Shown here: positions 4,972-8,334 of the stretch, piece by piece
Position numbering within the stretch: position 1 is the stretch's first letter
Layout of the letters: each line of letters starts with the position of its first letter
Origin: Alphaproteobacteria bacterium
GTDB taxonomy: Bacteria > Pseudomonadota > Alphaproteobacteria > Caulobacterales > Caulobacteraceae
Assembly: GCA_018895795.1 (NCBI GenBank)
Contig: JAHINZ010000249.1
Coordinates: 1 to 8,334 of the forward strand
Length of the DNA: 8,334 nt
Direction: 5' to 3'
Program-made: the position numbers and the translations under genes
Notes under the pieces: generated by a model
Told to the model about the DNA's origin: nothing
What the model saw: only the letters and a program-made list of their open reading frames with translations
The model's database searches: none

Positions 4972-7635
4972 ATGCGCCGACTTCTTTCTTCCGCGGCGGC
5001 TGTCGCGCTCCTGCTGGCCTCCGGTTCGGCCCTGGCCGCGCCGCTCGCGAAGGCGGTCGCCGGGTCGCCGGGCGTCACCGCCGCGACGGTGACCACCCAG
5101 TTGCCGCGCACGGTGCGCCCCTCGCACTATGATCTCGCCTTCACGCCGGACGCCGACAAACTGACCTTCACGGCCAAGGTCAAGATCGCCGTCGCGGTGG
5201 TCGAGCCGACCCGGACCATCACCCTGCAGGCCGCCGACCTGACTTTCGCCAAGGCCGAGATCGTCGGTCCTCGCGGGGAAAAGCTGGCCGCCACGATCGC
5301 CACCGACGAGGCGGCCCAGACCGCCAGCTTCACCTTCGCCAAGCCGTTGGCCAAGGGCAAGTACGTCCTGGCCATCGACTATGCCGGCAAGATCTTCACC
5401 CAGGCCGCGGGCCTGTTCGCCCTCGACTACGAGACCGAGGCCGGCAAGAAGCGGGCGATCTACACCCAGTTCGAGAACTCCGACGCCCGCCGCTTCATCC
5501 CCTCGTGGGACGAGCCGTTCTACAAGGCCACCTTCAGCGTCGAGGCCACCCTGCCCACCGGCCAGATGGCACTGGGTAACATGCCCATCGAAAAGACCAC
5601 CGACCTGGGCCATGGCCAGTCGCTGGTGAAGTTCGCCACCTCGCCCAAGATGTCGACCTATCTGCTGTTCTTCGGCGTGGGCGACTTCGATCGCGCCTCG
5701 GTCAAGGCGGCCGGCGTCGATGTCGGCGTGGTCACCAAGAAGGGCGACACGCCCAAGGCCCAGTTCGCCCTGACCTCGGCGGCCGATATCCTGCCCTGGT
5801 ACAACGACTATTTCGGCACCCCCTATCCGCTGCCGGCCCTGGACAACATCGCCGCGCCGGGCCGCAGCCAGTTCTTCAGCGCCATGGAGAATTGGGGCGC
5901 GATCTTCTATTTCGAATACGCCCTGCTGCTGGATCCCAAGATCTCGACCCAGAGCGACAACCAGCGCGTCTTCACCACCGTCGCCCACGAGATGGCCCAC
6001 CAGTGGTTCGGCGACCTGGTCACCATGGCCTGGTGGGACGACCTGTGGCTGAACGAGGGCTTCGCCTCGTGGATGGAAAGCCGGGCCACCGAGCACTTCC
6101 ACCCCGAATGGAACACCACCCTGGCCGCGGTCGGCGGGCGTGAATACGCCATGTCCCTGGACGCCCTGGCCACCACCCACCCGGTCGTGCAGCACGTCGA
6201 GACCGTCGAACAGGCCAGCCAGGCCTTTGACGGCATCACCTACCAGAAGGGCGAGGCGGTGATCCGCATGCTCGAATCCTATGTCGGGCCCGACGCCTGG
6301 CGGGCCGGCGTGCGCACCTACATGAAAAAGCATGCCCACGGGAACACGGTCAGCGACGACCTGTGGCGGGAGATCGAGGCCGCGGCCGGCAAGCCGATCA
6401 CCGGCATCGCCCACGACTTCACGCTGCAGCCCGGCGTGCCCCTGATCACCATCGCCGACCAGACCTGCGCGGCCGGCAAGACCACCCTGTCCCTGACCCA
6501 GGGCGAGTTCAGCAAGGACGCGCCGGACAAGGCTCCCCTGACCTGGCGCGTGCCGGTCACGGTCAAGGCGCTGGGCGGGGGCGAGGCCAAGACCCTGGTC
6601 ACCGGCGGCAAGGGCTCGGTCACGGTCGACGGCTGCGGCCCGGTGATCGTCAACGCCGGCCAGGCCGGCTATTTCCGCACCCTGTATGGACCCACGCGGT
6701 TCGCGGGCGTGGTCCAGACCTTCGCCAAGCTGCCGGCCCTCGATCAGATCGGCGTGATGTCCGACGCCTGGTCGATGGGGTTGTCCGGCTACCAGCCGGC
6801 GACCGACTTCCTGGATCTGGCCCAGGCCACGCCGGCCAGCGCCGATTCACAGGTGCTGTCGAAGATCGCCGACGTCCTGGGCGCCATCGACGGCTATTAT
6901 GAGGGCATGCCGGGCGAACGCGCCGCGTTCCGCAAGGTGGCGCTGGCCCGCCTCAATCCGCTGTTCGCGGCGGTGGGCTGGACCCCGAAGGCGGGCGAGC
7001 CCGACACCACGGCCATCCTGCGCGGCGAGCTGATCGCCGCTCTGGGCGGCATGGGCGACACGGCCGTGGTCGCCGAAGCCAATCGCCGCTTCGCCGCCGA
7101 CAAGACCGATCCCGCCGCCATCCCCGGTCCGCTGCGCAAGACCATCCTCAACGTCGTCGCCCAGCATGCCGACGCCGCCACCTGGGACGCCATCCGCGCC
7201 CAGGCCCAGGTCGAGAAGACGCCCCTGATCCGCGCCCAGCTCTATTCGTTGCTGGCCGCGACCGAGGACGAGGCCCTGGCCTTGCGGGCCCTGGACCTGG
7301 CCCTGACGCCGGAGCCGGGCGAGACCCTGTCGAGCACGATGATCTCGCGGGTGGCCAGCAATCATCCGGACATGGCCTTCGACTTCGCCCTGGCCCATGT
7401 GGACGCGGTCAACGGCAAGGTCGATTCCAGCTCGCGCACGCGGTTCATCCCCGGCCTGGGGGCGTCGTCGTCGAACCCGGCCACGGCCGAGAAGATCCGC
7501 GCCTATGCCGCCGCCAACCTGGCCGAGGGCTCGCGCAAGGAAGCCGACAAGGCCATCGCCTCGGTGCTGAACCGCGCCAAGATCCGCAAGGATCGCTTGC
7601 CGGCGATCACCGCCTGGGTCGCCCAGGCCCGATAG
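4972..7635 (+). CDS. exported M1 family zinc metallo-aminopeptidase
   Basis: The 887-residue protein is an aminopeptidase N-type enzyme that removes N-terminal residues from peptides. The start is the ATG at 4972, with AAGGGG (4961-4966) five bases ahead; a TTG seven codons upstream is rejected. Residues 1-22 form a signal peptide (MRRLL, hydrophobic core, ALA cleavage site), so it should act in the periplasm or outside the cell. The exopeptidase motif reads SAMEN (303-307) instead of the usual GAMEN. The zinc site is HEMAH (339-343) with Glu362 in LWLNEG, spaced exactly as HExxH-x18-E. The catalytic tyrosine is Tyr424 in ITYQKGEA. Residues from about 490 to 570 form a beta domain and the rest matches the helical ERAP1-type C-terminal domain. 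The only two cysteines, Cys499 and Cys555, lie in the beta domain and may form a disulfide. It is a single gene between alkB and dnaK. Confidence 0.95.
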   Translation: MRRLLSSAAAVALLLASGSALAAPLAKAVAGSPGVTAATVTTQLPRTVRPSHYDLAFTPDADKLTFTAKVKIAVAVVEPTRTITLQAADLTFAKAEIVGPRGEKLAATIATDEAAQTASFTFAKPLAKGKYVLAIDYAGKIFTQAAGLFALDYETEAGKKRAIYTQFENSDARRFIPSWDEPFYKATFSVEATLPTGQMALGNMPIEKTTDLGHGQSLVKFATSPKMSTYLLFFGVGDFDRASVKAAGVDVGVVTKKGDTPKAQFALTSAADILPWYNDYFGTPYPLPALDNIAAPGRSQFFSAMENWGAIFYFEYALLLDPKISTQSDNQRVFTTVAHEMAHQWFGDLVTMAWWDDLWLNEGFASWMESRATEHFHPEWNTTLAAVGGREYAMSLDALATTHPVVQHVETVEQASQAFDGITYQKGEAVIRMLESYVGPDAWRAGVRTYMKKHAHGNTVSDDLWREIEAAAGKPITGIAHDFTLQPGVPLITIADQTCAAGKTTLSLTQGEFSKDAPDKAPLTWRVPVTVKALGGGEAKTLVTGGKGSVTVDGCGPVIVNAGQAGYFRTLYGPTRFAGVVQTFAKLPALDQIGVMSDAWSMGLSGYQPATDFLDLAQATPASADSQVLSKIADVLGAIDGYYEGMPGERAAFRKVALARLNPLFAAVGWTPKAGEPDTTAILRGELIAALGGMGDTAVVAEANRRFAADKTDPAAIPGPLRKTILNVVAQHADAATWDAIRAQAQVEKTPLIRAQLYSLLAATEDEALALRALDLALTPEPGETLSSTMISRVASNHPDMAFDFALAHVDAVNGKVDSSSRTRFIPGLGASSSNPATAEKIRAYAAANLAEGSRKEADKAIASVLNRAKIRKDRLPAITAWVAQAR

Positions 7636-7644
7636 ACCGACGCT

Positions 7645-7676
7645 ACCCCCCGGCTTTCGCTCGAAAGACCGGGGGT
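7645..7676 (+). terminator. stem-loop after the M1 peptidase gene, possible terminator
   Basis: CCCCCGG (7647-7653) pairs with CCGGGGG (7669-7675), and CTTT (7654-7657) pairs with AAAG (7664-7667), with A7668 bulged. It begins ten bases after the stop codon. No T-run follows (TGAGCGACC), so it could be a weak or Rho-assisted terminator or a 3'-end protector. Confidence 0.5.
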
Positions 7677-7754
7677 GAGCGACCGGACGCCGCAGGCCCT
7701 GGATTTGAAGACGGCCACGTCCCATGGCGCGGCCTTTTCCGCGGCGGTATCGTC

Positions 7755-7759
7755 GATTC
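7755..7759. promoter_or_regulatory. GANTC site (CcrM methylation) upstream of the dnaK heat-shock promoter
   Basis: GATTC lies 29 bases before the first base of the -35 element of the predicted sigma-32 promoter. Its position resembles the GANTC sites upstream of rpsT and dnaA. A role in cell-cycle control of dnaK is possible but not shown by sequence alone. Confidence 0.4.
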
Positions 7760-7783
7760 CCCTTCTTTCCATGAGGGAATGGG

Positions 7784-7811
7784 GTTGCAGCGCCGTCCCT
7801 ATCCCCCATAT
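7784..7811 (+). promoter_or_regulatory. dnaK heat-shock promoter (sigma-32 type)
   Basis: GTTGCA (7784-7789), a 14-base spacer and CCCCATAT (7804-7811) match the heat-shock consensus CTTGAA-N13-15-CCCCATNT, with a perfect -10. The transcript should start near 7818, leaving a leader of about 190 nt before dnaK. C. crescentus dnaK is known to have a sigma-32 promoter and a second housekeeping promoter, and this is the counterpart of the first. Confidence 0.8.
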
Positions 7812-7814
7812 CGG

Positions 7815-7849
7815 CTTCGAAGGGGTTGACGGGCTCGTCAACTTCGAAG
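7815..7849 (+). repeat. large hairpin at the 5' end of the dnaK heat-shock transcript
   Basis: CTTCGAA (7815-7821) pairs with TTCGAAG (7843-7849), and GTTGACG (7825-7831) pairs with CGTCAAC (7836-7842) across a GGCT loop, with a three-G bulge on the left arm. That gives 14 base pairs in total. The arms also contain a direct repeat of the palindrome CTTCGAAG (7815-7822 and 7842-7849). It overlaps the predicted start point of the sigma-32 transcript. It is unlike the CIRCE operator (TTAGCACTC-N9-GAGTGCTAA). It could be an RNA stabiliser at the 5' end or a protein-binding site in DNA. Confidence 0.6.
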
Positions 7850-7909
7850 AACGCAGTCTGTCCGCTCGGCATTTGCCGCTGGGGCAGGATTGGATCAACC
7901 GTTAGAGAG

Positions 7910-7940
7910 TTCGACCAGACGGGGACGGAGCGAGAATAAC
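7910..7940 (+). promoter_or_regulatory. candidate second dnaK promoter
   Basis: TTCGAC (7910-7915) and the A/T-rich GAGAATAAC around 7932-7940 are at a spacing of about 17-19 bases, which could be a weak housekeeping promoter. It is proposed mainly because C. crescentus dnaK has a second, non-heat-shock promoter. The match to consensus is poor. Apart from this, the hairpin and the heat-shock promoter, I see nothing else in the 370-base spacer before dnaK. Confidence 0.25.
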
Positions 7941-8005
7941 CGGGGCGCTTGCGTCTAAGGCCCTTGTCACCGCCGTCCGCCATTCAGGAGCGACAGGTTC
8001 GTATT

Positions 8006-8334
8006 ATGAGCAAGATTATTGGTATCGACCTTGGCACCACGAATTCGTGCGTGGCCATCATGGACGGCAAAAACCCCAAGGTGATCGAAAACGCCGAGGG
8101 CGCCCGCACCACCCCGTCGGTGGTCGGCTTCCTTGAGGACGGCGAGCGCCTGGTTGGCCAGCCCGCCAAGCGTCAGGCCGTCACCAATCCGACCAACACC
8201 CTTTTCGCGATCAAGCGCCTGATTGGCCGCAACTTCGACGATCCGGTGGTGGCCAAGGACAAGGCCATGGTTCCCTATGACATCGTCAAGGGTCCCACTG
8301 GCGACGCCTGGGTCAAGGCCCAGGGCAAGGACTA
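8006..8334 (+). CDS. dnaK: molecular chaperone DnaK (Hsp70), N-terminal part
   Basis: The first 109 codons of DnaK are present and the gene runs off the window. The protein begins MSKIIGIDLGTTNSCVA, the phosphate-1 loop of the Hsp70 nucleotide-binding domain, followed by ENAEGARTTPSVVGF and AIKRLIGR, all typical of DnaK. With DnaJ and GrpE it folds proteins in an ATP-driven cycle and, in Caulobacter, also controls the heat-shock sigma factor and is needed for DNA replication. AGGT (7995-7998) lies seven bases before the ATG, and a stronger AGGAG (7986-7990) lies 15 bases before it, so the ribosome binding site is not optimal. Transcription is expected from the heat-shock promoter upstream. 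The partner gene dnaJ would be expected beyond the window. Confidence 0.97.
   Translation, partial: MSKIIGIDLGTTNSCVAIMDGKNPKVIENAEGARTTPSVVGFLEDGERLVGQPAKRQAVTNPTNTLFAIKRLIGRNFDDPVVAKDKAMVPYDIVKGPTGDAWVKAQGKD

Noticed and set aside
4879..6414. A 511-codon open frame on the minus strand
   Set aside because: It lies antisense to the M1 peptidase gene, is rich in Gly, Arg, Leu, Asp and Val as expected from the complement of GC3-rich codons, and shows no recognisable domain. The sense-strand gene has complete motifs.
7675..7905. A 76-codon open frame upstream of dnaK, starting with GTG
   Set aside because: It has no ribosome binding site and runs across the predicted heat-shock promoter and the 5' hairpin, so the region is better read as control DNA.

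Overview
The window looks like an alphaproteobacterium of the genus Caulobacter or a close relative. The base composition is GC-rich with strong GC3 codon bias. The gene order around rpsT-dnaA and dnaK matches the Caulobacter chromosome as I remember it, and DnaA reads almost residue for residue like C. crescentus DnaA in its AAA+ and DNA-binding domains. Differences in the N-terminal domain and linker suggest a species other than C. crescentus. All gene calls come from reading the sequence; no database search was run.

Layout. The left edge (1-1097) is the most accessory-looking part. It holds the 3' end of an unidentified oxidoreductase-like gene, a small limonene-1,2-epoxide hydrolase-like protein with all catalytic positions intact, two tandem stem-loops with related arms, and a tiny acidic protein on the minus strand with a well placed ribosome binding site. 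From 1098 the housekeeping block begins: a short-chain enoyl-CoA hydratase, then rpsT (ribosomal protein S20) with its own near-consensus promoter and strong terminator, then dnaA behind a typical Caulobacter housekeeping promoter and a structured leader of about 150 nt. dnaA converges on alkB, which is on the minus strand, with a terminator between them. alkB is divergent from a large exported M1 metallo-aminopeptidase. The window ends with a 370-base control region for dnaK, containing a heat-shock (sigma-32 type) promoter and a large hairpin at the expected transcript start, followed by the first 109 codons of dnaK.

How the genes fit together. rpsT, dnaA and dnaK are growth, replication and proteostasis genes whose control is known to be tied to cell cycle and stress in Caulobacter. 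Each has its own promoter here, and each promoter has a CcrM methylation site (GANTC) 15 to 40 bases upstream of its -35 element. alkB, the peptidase, the enoyl-CoA hydratase and the epoxide hydrolase-like gene look like independent single-gene units rather than members of one pathway.

I found no CRISPR array, mobile element, tRNA, rRNA or defence system, and no convincing new multi-gene system. The most interesting signals are regulatory: alternative pairings in the dnaA leader, the hairpin at the 5' end of the dnaK heat-shock transcript, and the paired hairpins near the left edge.
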